Of a stretch of DNA of 64,000 nt, positions 34,491 to 42,754 are shown in pieces (within the stretch, counting starts at the first letter, position 1; every line of letters starts with the position of its first letter). This DNA is from Paenibacillus massiliensis 2301065 = DSM 16942. Lineage in GTDB: Bacteria; Bacillota; Bacilli; Paenibacillales; Paenibacillaceae. A program made the translations under genes and the position numbers. Below the pieces are notes generated by a model that had not been told where the DNA came from, searched no databases, and worked only from the letters and a program-made list of their open reading frames with translations. Where the stretch lies: contig NZ_KB898191.1 of assembly GCF_000377505.1 (NCBI RefSeq), forward strand, positions 1 to 64,000. Direction: 5' to 3'.

Positions 34491-34631
34491 ATACGTATCC
34501 TCCTCTTTCCCTGACACTTCCATATTGCACTGCTCTCAGCCATCTGCTAGGCTCCATTATAGATAGACCGAGACCTTCACGTATTGTAAAAAAGCGACGA
34601 GCCTATCACATCATCGGGAGGCGAAATCACC

Positions 34632-35459
34632 TTGAAGGAAAAAGACAGCACGTCAACACGCGGCATCGTGCATGCCGAGGCCGGACGGGACAAGTTCAGT
34701 TTATCCCGATTTGAGCCCAATCTTGCGCTCCAGCCATTTGTAGAGCATTACTGGATTATTCGTTACAATCTGCCCGCCGGGATCATTCACACGCAGACAG
34801 TGCTATCCTATCCGAATGTCAATCTGGCGTTCGAGCAGGATGAAGAAGGTCGCCGTGGACTGTTATATGGTATTCCCGGCCGTCCATTTATTCGTAAGCT
34901 ATGCGGGTCGGGTCTTGTGCTTGGTGTCAAATTTCGTGCGGGAGGATTCCATCCCTTCTGGCAACACGATATCTCTCTGCTGACAGGAACGACCGTGCCT
35001 GTTACAGATATATTTGGCCAAGGAGCAGCTGCATGGACTGATACTGTGCTGGATGCTGACGTCGAGGAGAAGATGGCCGAGATCGCTGAAGCCTATTTGC
35101 TGGAACATTTGCCCGAGCGAGACCCTCAGGCACAGCTAGCCACTCGCATCGTGCAAGAGATCATGGATAACAGAAGCTTGGTGAAGGTAGAGCAGCTTAG
35201 CATACGGTTTCAGCTTTCCCTGCGCCAGCTCCAGCGTCTTTTTCGCAAATATGTCGGTGTCTCACCCAAGTGGGTCATCAAGCGTTTCAGGCTGCAGGAG
35301 GCAGCAGAGCGTCTGGAGCGTGACGAGCAGATCGCGTGGGCCGACATCGCAGCACAGCTTGGTTATTTTGATCAGGCTCATCTGATTAAGGACTTCCAGT
35401 CCGTCCTCGGCCAATCCCCAGGTTCCTACCGGAAGCAAGCCTCAATTGGTGATTCGTGA
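34632..35459 (+). CDS. AraC-family regulator
   Basis: This 275-residue protein has an N-terminal sensing domain (LALQPFVEHYWIIRYNLP, VKFRAGGFHPFW; the DUF6597-like type) and a C-terminal double helix-turn-helix (VEQLSIRFQLSLRQLQRLFRKYVGVSPKW, then DIAAQLGYFDQAHLIKDF). The TTG start is 10 bases after GGGAGG. It is divergent from the VOC gene (141 bases between starts) and probably its activator. The effector is unknown. Confidence 0.88.
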   Translation: MKEKDSTSTRGIVHAEAGRDKFSLSRFEPNLALQPFVEHYWIIRYNLPAGIIHTQTVLSYPNVNLAFEQDEEGRRGLLYGIPGRPFIRKLCGSGLVLGVKFRAGGFHPFWQHDISLLTGTTVPVTDIFGQGAAAWTDTVLDADVEEKMAEIAEAYLLEHLPERDPQAQLATRIVQEIMDNRSLVKVEQLSIRFQLSLRQLQRLFRKYVGVSPKWVIKRFRLQEAAERLERDEQIAWADIAAQLGYFDQAHLIKDFQSVLGQSPGSYRKQASIGDS

Positions 35460-35472
35460 AATTCTGGAGGGA

Positions 35473-36045
35473 TTAACGCGGACGTATCACCTTGGCCATC
35501 TCAATCATCTGCTCCGTCATATACTGTGCCGAATACATGAAATTAGAGCGCACCCAGTACGAGATCAGGCCCAGCACGGAAAATACATTGTTATTAATAA
35601 AGAGGTCCCGATTAATATGTGAAGGGATATGCGGAAATAGAAAATGAAGCTCTCTGTCGAAAATCTCGCGAATCGCTTCTCCCAGCCTCTCCTGAAAGCC
35701 CGTGTTCCTTCCTTTGAACAATACGCTGAAGACCGCTTTATTCTCATGTATGTATTCAAAAATAATGACCGTCGAGTGTGTCAGTTGCTTGACATCAAAC
35801 TCCTCCCTGCTTCTCTCATATGGCTCTACAAAGGCTTGGGTGAACCCGTCAATCGTCTCCTGAATCAGCTCGTCCAGCAGCTCCTCCTTATACTGATAGT
35901 GGGCATAGAAGGTACCTCGCGCGTAACTAGCTCGCGTTACAATCTCCTTGATGGTGATCTCTCTTAATTCCTTTTCGCTCAGTAAAGACACCAATGCATG
36001 CTTGAGTGCTCTTTTCGTGCGGATGACCCCGTTGTTCTCCTTCAT
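35473..36045 (-). CDS. TetR-family repressor
   Basis: This 190-residue protein from ATG 36045 (GAGAGG 8 bases upstream) has an N-terminal HTH (ITIKEIVTRASYARGTFYAHYQYKEELLDEL) and an all-helical ligand domain with the TetR_C-like segment LGLISYWVRSNFMYSAQYM. It is divergent from the SDR at 36239 and most likely represses it; the intergenic region holds a repeated AACAAATG motif. The inducer is unknown. Confidence 0.88.
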   Translation of the reverse strand: MKENNGVIRTKRALKHALVSLLSEKELREITIKEIVTRASYARGTFYAHYQYKEELLDELIQETIDGFTQAFVEPYERSREEFDVKQLTHSTVIIFEYIHENKAVFSVLFKGRNTGFQERLGEAIREIFDRELHFLFPHIPSHINRDLFINNNVFSVLGLISYWVRSNFMYSAQYMTEQMIEMAKVIRPR

Positions 36046-36097
36046 AGACAAATCCTCTCCATATGTATAATCTTCTGACGAATCTGAACAGATTATA

Positions 36098-36123
36098 AAC
36101 AAATGTCCGACTTTGAACAAATG
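36098..36123. promoter_or_regulatory. Direct repeat AACAAATG, candidate TetR operator
   Basis: AACAAATG occurs at 36098-36105 and 36116-36123, 18 bases apart, upstream of the SDR promoter (TTGAAG 36139-36144, TATACG 36161-36166, spacer 16). The position between the two divergent starts suits an operator, but the repeats are direct and not palindromic. Confidence 0.4.
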
Positions 36124-36238
36124 CACATCTTTTGTAAATTGAAGACGATGCCACCCTTCCTATACGATGAAAGTGTCTAAAAATTAAATCAATGCACAGT
36201 ACGACACCACACACCTCACAAAAAGGAGCGTCTCTCAT

Positions 36239-37000
36239 ATGAAACTTCAAGGTAAAGTTGCCATTGTCACAGGTGCAGGCTCTGGTATGGGCAAAGCCAT
36301 TGCAATGCTGTATGCACAAGAGGGAGCTAAAGTCATTCTGGCCGACATCAATCAGCCTCATGTAGATGCCGTTGTAGACGAGATCAAGGCACAACGCGGT
36401 GAAGCTATTGGCATCGTGGTCAATGTAGCTCAGAAGGATGATGTAGAACAAATGATTCAGACCGCCGTATCGACTTACGGCTCTGTAGATATCCTTGTGA
36501 ATAATGCAGGTGTCCTAGATAATTTCACTCCTGTTGGCGACATGTCGGACGAGCTGTGGGATCGCCTTCTTCAGATCAACCTCACGGGTCCATTCCAGGC
36601 GTGTCGTGCAGCCATCAATATTATGAAGGATCAGGAGCATGGCGGGGTCATTATCAACAATGCTTCAGTAGGAGGTCTATTCGGTGCACGGGGAGGGGCT
36701 GCTTATGTGGCTTCCAAGCATGGGCTTGTTGGTCTTACCAAAAATATAGCGACTACCTATGGTCGTGAAGGCGGCAACATTCGCGCCAATGCCATCGCAC
36801 CGGGTGGCGTTCATACGAACATTCAATCCACGATTACCGCTCCGCACCCGCTGGGTGCTGCTGCCATTGGGGACACAGGACGTGCAAGAACGGCCGATCC
36901 CATGGAAATCGCTCGTGTCGCTCTCTTCCTCGCTTCTGACGATTCGAGCTTCATCAATGGTCAAGTCATTGTAGCGGATGGCGGATGGACTGCGCGTTAA
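36239..37000 (+). CDS. Short-chain dehydrogenase, glucose/3-oxoacyl reductase type
   Basis: This 253-residue classical SDR has TGAGSGMG, NNAG, the catalytic Ser in NNASVGG and YVASK, plus the C-terminal INGQVIVADGGW typical of the group. AAAAGGAG precedes ATG. It is probably under the divergent TetR repressor. The substrate is not predictable from the sequence. The transcript ends at the hairpin at 37143. Confidence 0.9.
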   Translation: MKLQGKVAIVTGAGSGMGKAIAMLYAQEGAKVILADINQPHVDAVVDEIKAQRGEAIGIVVNVAQKDDVEQMIQTAVSTYGSVDILVNNAGVLDNFTPVGDMSDELWDRLLQINLTGPFQACRAAINIMKDQEHGGVIINNASVGGLFGARGGAAYVASKHGLVGLTKNIATTYGREGGNIRANAIAPGGVHTNIQSTITAPHPLGAAAIGDTGRARTADPMEIARVALFLASDDSSFINGQVIVADGGWTAR

Positions 37001-37511
37001 TGAGCCTGAGCGAGCTGTCTGGATCTGTGAGATCGTAACAGCCTGAGTAACAACCTGAGTAGCAGGCAATATAATCTCAATACATGTAAATTATTTCAGT
37101 CCACGGAAATATTGCGGTCTATGGGCATAATCGCAGTAAAGGAAGCAGCGGGCTTAAGCTCCGTTGCTTTTTTCCTTTCTGTCTTTCTGTACAATTCCCG
37201 TTATCCCCTCATCTTGTCTCTTACGTATCTTCCGTATCCTTCCTGGCTTGTGTTCTCCTCGCCTTGTTGTCCTGTCCGTCCTGTCCTTCCTATGCTTCTG
37301 TTAATTCTCCTATGACTTCCGATCTGTCATCACAGTTCCATCCACCATTGCTGGATGCATTTCATTCCACGTAAAATTGTCCATCCACACCGGCAAAATA
37401 TATGACCTTCATCACACTTATGTGGTAGTATGGTAACGTGAACATTGAATGCGCTATCATTTCGTCTACCTATTCGAATCTAGCTTCTACTCAACCCAGG
37501 AGGGATATACC
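37001..37511. other. Intergenic region with pyrimidine-rich tract
   Basis: No gene. After the SDR terminator a strongly pyrimidine-rich run (about 37165-37320) has repeated ccttcc/cctgtcc/cttgtctc motifs. The last 150 bases upstream of the next SDR are AT-rich with an inverted repeat CACACTTATGTG near 37415; no clear promoter was identified. Confidence 0.5.
37143..37173 (+). terminator. Terminator of the SDR gene
   Basis: The hairpin AAGCAGCGG...CCGTTGCTT, with an inner GCTTAAGC palindrome, is followed by TTTTTT. It lies about 140 bases past the SDR stop on the same strand. Confidence 0.85.
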
Positions 37512-38366
37512 ATGACTAATCTCCCAATACATTCAGCTCTATCTGGCAAGGTAGCTGTCGTCACAGGCGGCTCCGGTGTGCTGTGCAGTGCCATGGCTAG
37601 CGAGCTTGCAAGGCAAGGTGTCAAGATAGCCATCCTCAATCGCACGGCCGACAAAGGAGAAGTCACCGCCAGGGAAATCCGTGGGAACGGTGGTGAGGCT
37701 ATTGCAGTAGCCTGCGATGTGACGGATCCCGAGAGTATGAAGGAAGCAGAAGAGTCTGTTCGTCGCTTGCTCGGTCCCTGCGATATTCTGATCAACGGAG
37801 CTGGAGGCAATCATCCAAGCGCCAATACGAGCAAGGAGACCTTTCAGCTTGAAGATCTCGACCAGACAGACCTGACGACCTTCTTCGATCTCAGTGTACC
37901 AGGCTTCCGCCAGGTATTTGATTTGAATTTCATCGGGACCTTGATTCCGACTCAGATCTTTGCCAAAGGGATGATCGGCCGTTCTGGCGCCGTAGTCCTC
38001 AATATTTCCTCCATGAGTGCACCGAGCCCGATGACCAAGGTGCCCGCCTACAGTGCTGCCAAGGCAGCCATTAACAACTTTACCCAATGGCTCGCTGTCC
38101 ATCTGGCCGAATCCGGCATACGAGTGAACGCCATTGCACCGGGCTTCTTCCTGACGGAGCAGAATCGCCAGTTGCTGACCAACGAGGACGGCTCGCTTAC
38201 CGAGCGCTCAGCCAAGATTATTGCCCATACCCCGATGCGCCGCTTCGGCGTGCCTGAGGATCTGCTTGGCACCCTTCTCTGGCTGGTGGATGAGACGGCG
38301 TCCGGCTTCGTGACTGGCACCGTCATTCCGGTAGATGGTGGCTTCATGGCTTATTCCGGCGTATAA
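37512..38366 (+). CDS. SDR-type fructuronate (mannonate) reductase, YjmF-like
   Basis: This 284-residue SDR carries [15 protein letters not shown] in the cofactor loop, [10 protein letters not shown] after the NGAG motif, the catalytic Ser in [11 protein letters not shown] and YSAAK. The GGNHP insertion and VLCS loop are hallmarks of the Bacillus YjmF/UxuB mannonate oxidoreductase group. ATG 37512 has GGAGGG 8 bases upstream. It stands alone, away from uxuA, so the genome appears to hold two unrelated enzymes for the same step. Confidence 0.82.
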   Translation: MTNLPIHSALSGKVAVVTGGSGVLCSAMASELARQGVKIAILNRTADKGEVTAREIRGNGGEAIAVACDVTDPESMKEAEESVRRLLGPCDILINGAGGNHPSANTSKETFQLEDLDQTDLTTFFDLSVPGFRQVFDLNFIGTLIPTQIFAKGMIGRSGAVVLNISSMSAPSPMTKVPAYSAAKAAINNFTQWLAVHLAESGIRVNAIAPGFFLTEQNRQLLTNEDGSLTERSAKIIAHTPMRRFGVPEDLLGTLLWLVDETASGFVTGTVIPVDGGFMAYSGV

Positions 38367-38412
38367 ATTATTATGTCCTTAAATGTTCACTTTTTCTTGA
38401 CACATTATCCTG

Positions 38413-38428
38413 TTGTCAACCATGACAA
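38413..38428. promoter_or_regulatory. Inverted repeat in the response regulator promoter
   Basis: TTGTCA-ACCA-TGACAA forms a perfect 6-bp inverted repeat; another TTGACA lies at 38397-38402. TTGTCA could also serve as the -35 of a promoter with GTAATA 18 bases downstream. It is a candidate autoregulatory site of the two-component system. Confidence 0.5.
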
Positions 38429-38471
38429 TCTGTGAGGTAATAGATACAAATAGTTTTAATGGAGGGATTTT

Positions 38472-39206
38472 GTGTCAGGAAATCGTGTGCTGTTAGTTGA
38501 AGATGATCGCTCAATCAGTGAAATGGTGGGACCCTATCTTGAGAAAGAAGGATACCAAATCTCATATGCCTACGATGGTGTAGAAGCAGTGCAAATGTTC
38601 TCCGAAGAACCTCCTGGATTCGATCTGGTTATCCTCGACCTTATGCTCCCGCGCAAGAGCGGTATGGAGGTATTACAAATAATCCGAGGGAGCAGTCTGG
38701 TACCTGTTCTAATCCTGTCTGCCAAGGACGGTGAAGTAGACAAAGCGCTTGGCCTCGGATTAGGTGCAGATGATTATGTAAGCAAGCCCTTCTCGCTAAT
38801 TGAGCTGACAGCACGCGTGAAGGCCGCCATTCGCCGCTCCAATTATGCGATACCTACAGAACAAGCTCCACTAGTTACAGACTCGGCAGAGCAGGACAAC
38901 ATCATTCGTGTCGGTGAGATCATCATGAACCTTGAGACATATGATGTGGAGCGAGATGGACAGCCTGTTAAGCTCACCTCCAAGGAATTCGGCATTCTAC
39001 GGCTCCTAGCCGCGCATCCAGGCCGAGTGTATACGAAGAACCAAATCTATTCATCCGTCTGGAATGACGCTTATTATGGTGATGACAACATCATAAATGT
39101 ACATATGCGTCGCTTGCGTGAGAAACTTGAAGTAGATCCCTCCAACCCTAAATACATAAAAACTTTATGGGGCATTGGTTACAAGCTCGAAGCTGGTCAA
39201 GCATGA
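38472..39206 (+). CDS. OmpR-family response regulator
   Basis: This 244-residue protein has a receiver domain (D11/D12, phosphoacceptor D56 in VILDLMLP, Lys in VSKPFSL) and a C-terminal winged helix (SKEFGILRLLAAHPGRVYTKNQIY, then VHMRRLREKLE). The GTG start has GGAGGG 5 bases upstream. Its stop overlaps the kinase ATG by four bases. With the downstream ABC transporter it resembles peptide-antibiotic sensing modules. Confidence 0.93.
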   Translation: MSGNRVLLVEDDRSISEMVGPYLEKEGYQISYAYDGVEAVQMFSEEPPGFDLVILDLMLPRKSGMEVLQIIRGSSLVPVLILSAKDGEVDKALGLGLGADDYVSKPFSLIELTARVKAAIRRSNYAIPTEQAPLVTDSAEQDNIIRVGEIIMNLETYDVERDGQPVKLTSKEFGILRLLAAHPGRVYTKNQIYSSVWNDAYYGDDNIINVHMRRLREKLEVDPSNPKYIKTLWGIGYKLEAGQA

Positions 39207-40135
39207 TGTGGTTCTTTATCTCTTCTACAGTAGTGCTGTTCATTATCGTAATTGTCATGGTATTTCGCCAGCATGCACGGAACCGTCAATTAGCGTATAT
39301 TCATGAGAAGTTGAACTCGATAATGGATAAGGACACTTACGAGCGCTTGCTTGTGTTCAACAGCGATGCACAGATCGGACAGCTCTTGATCGATATGAAC
39401 CGACTTCTTGACCATGCACACCGTGCCGGAGCACGCTTCGCTAATCAGGAGATCGAGATTCGTCGCATGCTATCCAACATTTCGCATGATCTGAAGACTC
39501 CGTTAACGGTGGTACTTGGCTATAGCGAGACGCTTCTTCATAGTCGTCGACTTGAAATGAAGGAGCGCGAGGAAATGACGGCTAAAATCCACGACAAGGC
39601 ACAAGAGGTGCTTCGTCTTGTTCATTCCTTCTTCGATCTAACAAAGCTGGAGGCAGGCGATGCCGAGATGGTACTATCTCGCGTAAACGCCAGTGAGCTA
39701 TGCCGCCTGAAGCTGTTGTCTTTTTATGACATGCTTGCAAGCCTGGGTATGGATCTCGAGCTGTCCATGCCTGACGAAGACCTGTACGTGAGAGGAAATG
39801 CAGAGGCACTTGAGCGCGTGCTGGATAACCTGATTACGAATGCAATGAAATACGGAATGGATGGCAGAATGCTGGGGTTAACTCTAGAGCCAGCGGATGA
39901 CAGGAAAGTAATGATCCATGTCTGGGACAAAGGTAAAGGTATTCCTGAAAAGGAACACCATCGCGTCTTTGAGCGAATGTATACGCTGGAGGATTCACGC
40001 AATCGTCTCTATCAGGGGAGTGGACTCGGGTTAACGATCACCAAGCGGCTTGTGGAGCATATGGGAGGGCACATCGATCTACGTAGTGTGCCTTACGAGA
40101 GAACGGTGTTCACAATCTCCCTAACCTCCGCTTAA
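39203..40135 (+). CDS. Sensor histidine kinase without an extracytoplasmic sensor domain
   Basis: This 310-residue kinase has one N-terminal hydrophobic segment (about residues 2-22), a short linker, HisKA with NISHDLKTPLTVVLGY and HATPase with NLITNAMKYG, DKGKGIP and GSGLGLTITKRL. The lack of a loop domain suggests it senses inside the membrane or through a partner such as the adjacent transporter. ATG 39203 overlaps the regulator stop (ATGA). Confidence 0.92.
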   Translation: MMWFFISSTVVLFIIVIVMVFRQHARNRQLAYIHEKLNSIMDKDTYERLLVFNSDAQIGQLLIDMNRLLDHAHRAGARFANQEIEIRRMLSNISHDLKTPLTVVLGYSETLLHSRRLEMKEREEMTAKIHDKAQEVLRLVHSFFDLTKLEAGDAEMVLSRVNASELCRLKLLSFYDMLASLGMDLELSMPDEDLYVRGNAEALERVLDNLITNAMKYGMDGRMLGLTLEPADDRKVMIHVWDKGKGIPEKEHHRVFERMYTLEDSRNRLYQGSGLGLTITKRLVEHMGGHIDLRSVPYERTVFTISLTSA

Positions 40136-40181
40136 CGGAGGCCAACTTTCTCTGCTTAAGTAATTTGTAATAACGTGGTAA

Positions 40182-40209
40182 GAGAAATGAAGATTTCTCC
40201 TAGTATAAT
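40182..40209 (+). promoter_or_regulatory. Inverted repeat replacing the -35 of the ABC transporter promoter
   Basis: GAGAAAT-GAAG-ATTTCTC (40182-40199) lies 4 bases before a consensus TATAAT (40204-40209), in the -35 position. The -35 hexamer itself is poor. This layout suits activation by the upstream response regulator. Binding is inferred. Confidence 0.6.
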
Positions 40210-40255
40210 GCAGATATGTCCTCGTCAGGGACTGTAAGAAAGGAGAAAATGAACC

Positions 40256-41179
40256 ATGACATATATTGCACGCACTTTTGAGCTAACGAAGGCATACGAG
40301 GGCGTTGAGGTGGTCTCCAATGTTAGCATGAGCATCAGACAAGGTGAAATCTATGGGTTCCTGGGGCCTAATGGAGCTGGAAAAACAACGATTATGCGAA
40401 TGCTCACGAATCTGGTAAAGCCAACTACAGGTGAAGTCGAGCTTTTTGGTGAGAAGCTTACTCCTCGTTCGTATGAGGTGCTTAAACGCATGAGCAGCAT
40501 TATCGAGTATCCATTCTTCTACAATCATTTGTCAGCTAGTGAAAATCTCGAGTTGCACTGCGAATATATGGGGTTCACGAACAAAAAAGTAATTGGTTCC
40601 ATGATGGAGCAAGTGGGACTCAAAGATACAGGATGGAAGCCTGTACGGGAATTTTCACTAGGCATGAAGCAGCGGCTAGGGATCGCGCGTGCGCTGATTA
40701 CGACCCCCGAGCTACTTATTCTGGATGAACCTATCAATGGTCTGGATCCTGTTGCTATAAAAGAGATGCGTGACTTGTTTAAACGTCTGAGCACCGAATA
40801 CCGGATCACAATTCTCATCTCCAGCCATATCCTGGGTGAGATTGAACAGATTGCCGATACTGTTGGCGTCATCCGTGAAGGTCGGCTGATTGAGGAAGTC
40901 TCCATGGAGCGTATTCGGAGACAACACTACGAATTCATTGAGCTACAGCCAACCGACGTACGTAAGGCTGCTTATATTATGGAGCATCATCTTGGGCTAC
41001 GTAATTACAAGCTGATCGACGAGTGTACAATGCGGGTCTATGATCCAGGAATGAGTCCATCAGAGCTGACTGTAGGGCTCGTTCGCAATGGCGTATCCGT
41101 AGAGTCAATCTTCAAGCGAGCGCACTCCTTGGAGGAACACTTTATGAACTTAATGAAAGGGGATGGCGATGTTGCTTAA
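40256..41179 (+). CDS. ABC transporter ATP-binding protein (BcrA-like)
   Basis: This 307-residue protein has Walker A GPNGAGKTT, signature FSLGMKQRLGIA, Walker B LLILDEPINGLDP and the switch His in ISSHILGEIEQ. The C-terminal 80 residues are the extension found in bacitracin/lantibiotic export ATPases (BcrA, LanF). AAAGGAG precedes ATG. Its end overlaps the permease start by 11 bases. Confidence 0.92.
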   Translation: MTYIARTFELTKAYEGVEVVSNVSMSIRQGEIYGFLGPNGAGKTTIMRMLTNLVKPTTGEVELFGEKLTPRSYEVLKRMSSIIEYPFFYNHLSASENLELHCEYMGFTNKKVIGSMMEQVGLKDTGWKPVREFSLGMKQRLGIARALITTPELLILDEPINGLDPVAIKEMRDLFKRLSTEYRITILISSHILGEIEQIADTVGVIREGRLIEEVSMERIRRQHYEFIELQPTDVRKAAYIMEHHLGLRNYKLIDECTMRVYDPGMSPSELTVGLVRNGVSVESIFKRAHSLEEHFMNLMKGDGDVA

Positions 41180-41870
41180 GCTGATCTCCCTTGAATTACG
41201 GAAATACCAGTTCGCGCGTTACTTCAGCTATGCTGTAATTGCTAACATAGCTATCTTTTTTATACTAGTAATGATTGGATTCATTGACTATGGGGCAAAA
41301 GACTATGCTTACGCTACCTACGCGCAATCCATAATATTGATCGATTCCTGTGTTCGTGCAACCTTTATTGTTTTTGCAGGTGTTCTGCTCTCCAAGATGA
41401 TTATCAGTGAATACAAGAACCAAACGATGAACGTACTATTCACATATCCAATACCACGACATAAGCTAATCGCCGCAAAATTAATCATTATTTTCTTCTT
41501 TACATGTAGTATGATTCTGCTCTCTGACGTGATCCTTGCTATCCTGCTAGTCATCGCCGCCTACTTCTATCCCTTCATTTCCGATACACTGACCATGGAA
41601 CAGGTTCCGGGGTTGCTACTAAAGTACACCATCAGCGCACTGTCAGCTGCATCAATGGCTCTGATTCCTTTGTTCTTCGGTATGCGAAAGTACTCAGTTA
41701 CAACTACTATAATATCTTCGGTCCTGCTAATGTTGATCGTATGCTCGGGCTTCAACGGTCCGGCTGTGTCCATTAATTCCATTATCGTAATCCCATTAGT
41801 GTTGGGAATGGTTGGACTATGGATTGCCTGGATGTCTTTACGTCGTCTTGAGACTAGTGATGTGAGTTAA
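41169..41870 (+). CDS. ABC-2 type permease
   Basis: This 233-residue protein has six predicted membrane helices, the ABC-2 layout used with BcrA/LanF-like ATPases. ATG 41169 is preferred over ATG 41163 by its spacing to AAAGGGG. Together with the ATPase, regulator and kinase it probably exports or detoxifies a membrane-active peptide. Its last 17 bases overlap the 3' end of the convergent acetyltransferase gene. Confidence 0.85.
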   Translation: MLLKLISLELRKYQFARYFSYAVIANIAIFFILVMIGFIDYGAKDYAYATYAQSIILIDSCVRATFIVFAGVLLSKMIISEYKNQTMNVLFTYPIPRHKLIAAKLIIIFFFTCSMILLSDVILAILLVIAAYFYPFISDTLTMEQVPGLLLKYTISALSAASMALIPLFFGMRKYSVTTTIISSVLLMLIVCSGFNGPAVSINSIIVIPLVLGMVGLWIAWMSLRRLETSDVS

Positions 41871-42435
41871 GTTCGTCGACTTCAATCTCCTTAATCACCT
41901 TCGCCGGATTGCCGCCGACAATGACGTTATCTGGCACATCCTTGGTGACTACAGCTCCTGATGCGATTACGACGTTATTGCCAATAGTCACACCAGGATT
42001 GATAACAGCACGTCCGCCTACCCATACATGATTACCAATCGTGACGGGTTTGCCGTACTCTGGCCCCTTGATTCGTTCATAAGGGTCCACCGGGTGGGTC
42101 GCGGTGTACACATGAACACCAGGGCCAAATAGACAGTGATTGCCAATGCGTACCTCGCACACATCCAGGATGGTGCAATCAAAATTGGCATAGAAATGGT
42201 CTCCAACATGAATATTGTAGCCATAGTCAAATCGAATATTGGGCTCCATGGACAGGTGTTCCCCTGTTGAGCCCAGTATTTGCTTCAACATCTCCACGCG
42301 CAGCTCCTCGTCTTCCTCGGTGGTCTGGTTATACATACGCGTCAGCTTCCTGACATGGGCCCGATCCCTTGTCAGCTCAGTATCCCATGCTTCATACAGC
42401 TCGCCTGCTAGCATTTTTTGTTTCTCCGTCTTCAT
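41854..42435 (-). CDS. maa: Maltose/galactoside O-acetyltransferase family
   Basis: This 193-residue left-handed beta-helix acyltransferase has an N-terminal [14 protein letters not shown] Mac domain, hexapeptide repeats from about residue 60 on, the active-site region [12 protein letters not shown], and the C-terminal [19 protein letters not shown] and [13 protein letters not shown]-type ending (here [13 protein letters not shown]). It acetylates sugars from acetyl-CoA. ATG 42435 has GAGGAG upstream. Convergent overlap with the permease means both stop codons are shared over 17 bases. Confidence 0.92.
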   Translation of the reverse strand: MKTEKQKMLAGELYEAWDTELTRDRAHVRKLTRMYNQTTEEDEELRVEMLKQILGSTGEHLSMEPNIRFDYGYNIHVGDHFYANFDCTILDVCEVRIGNHCLFGPGVHVYTATHPVDPYERIKGPEYGKPVTIGNHVWVGGRAVINPGVTIGNNVVIASGAVVTKDVPDNVIVGGNPAKVIKEIEVDELNSHH

Positions 42436-42754
42436 CTTGATTCTTGCTCCTCTCCTACAAATGAAACTCACGACAGCTAATTTGATTACAGTTATACAAC
42501 TACAACTCACCAATTTATATCTTTTTAATTATGACTCTTTTAATAAGTACTATATTTAATAACGTTTGTCTACTCCTTTAATGTTCTTTACCTACTTATT
42601 GGACTCCGAGCTTGCTTGATTTATCAATGATTTTTCTTCATAAAAGTCAGCTAAACCACGATACAATATAAGGCATAGGATCCTAATAATAGAATAGGAG
42701 TCCCTGCCTTATATTTTTCTACTGTTCTATTCCGTTGTTCTATGAAGTGTCTAG
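42436..42754. other. AT-rich intergenic region
   Basis: No gene was seen in these 320 bases. They hold the maa promoter region (AT-rich) and one hairpin near 42690 (separate entry). Confidence 0.5.
42665..42719. terminator. Hairpin terminator near the DUF5107 gene end
   Basis: An 11-bp stem AATATAAGGCA/TGCCTTATATT (42665-42675, 42705-42715) encloses an inner TAGGA-type inverted repeat and is followed by TTTTCT on the plus strand. Located 40 bases past the stop of the minus-strand DUF5107 gene, it is most likely that gene's terminator, though the T run favours the plus strand. Confidence 0.55.
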
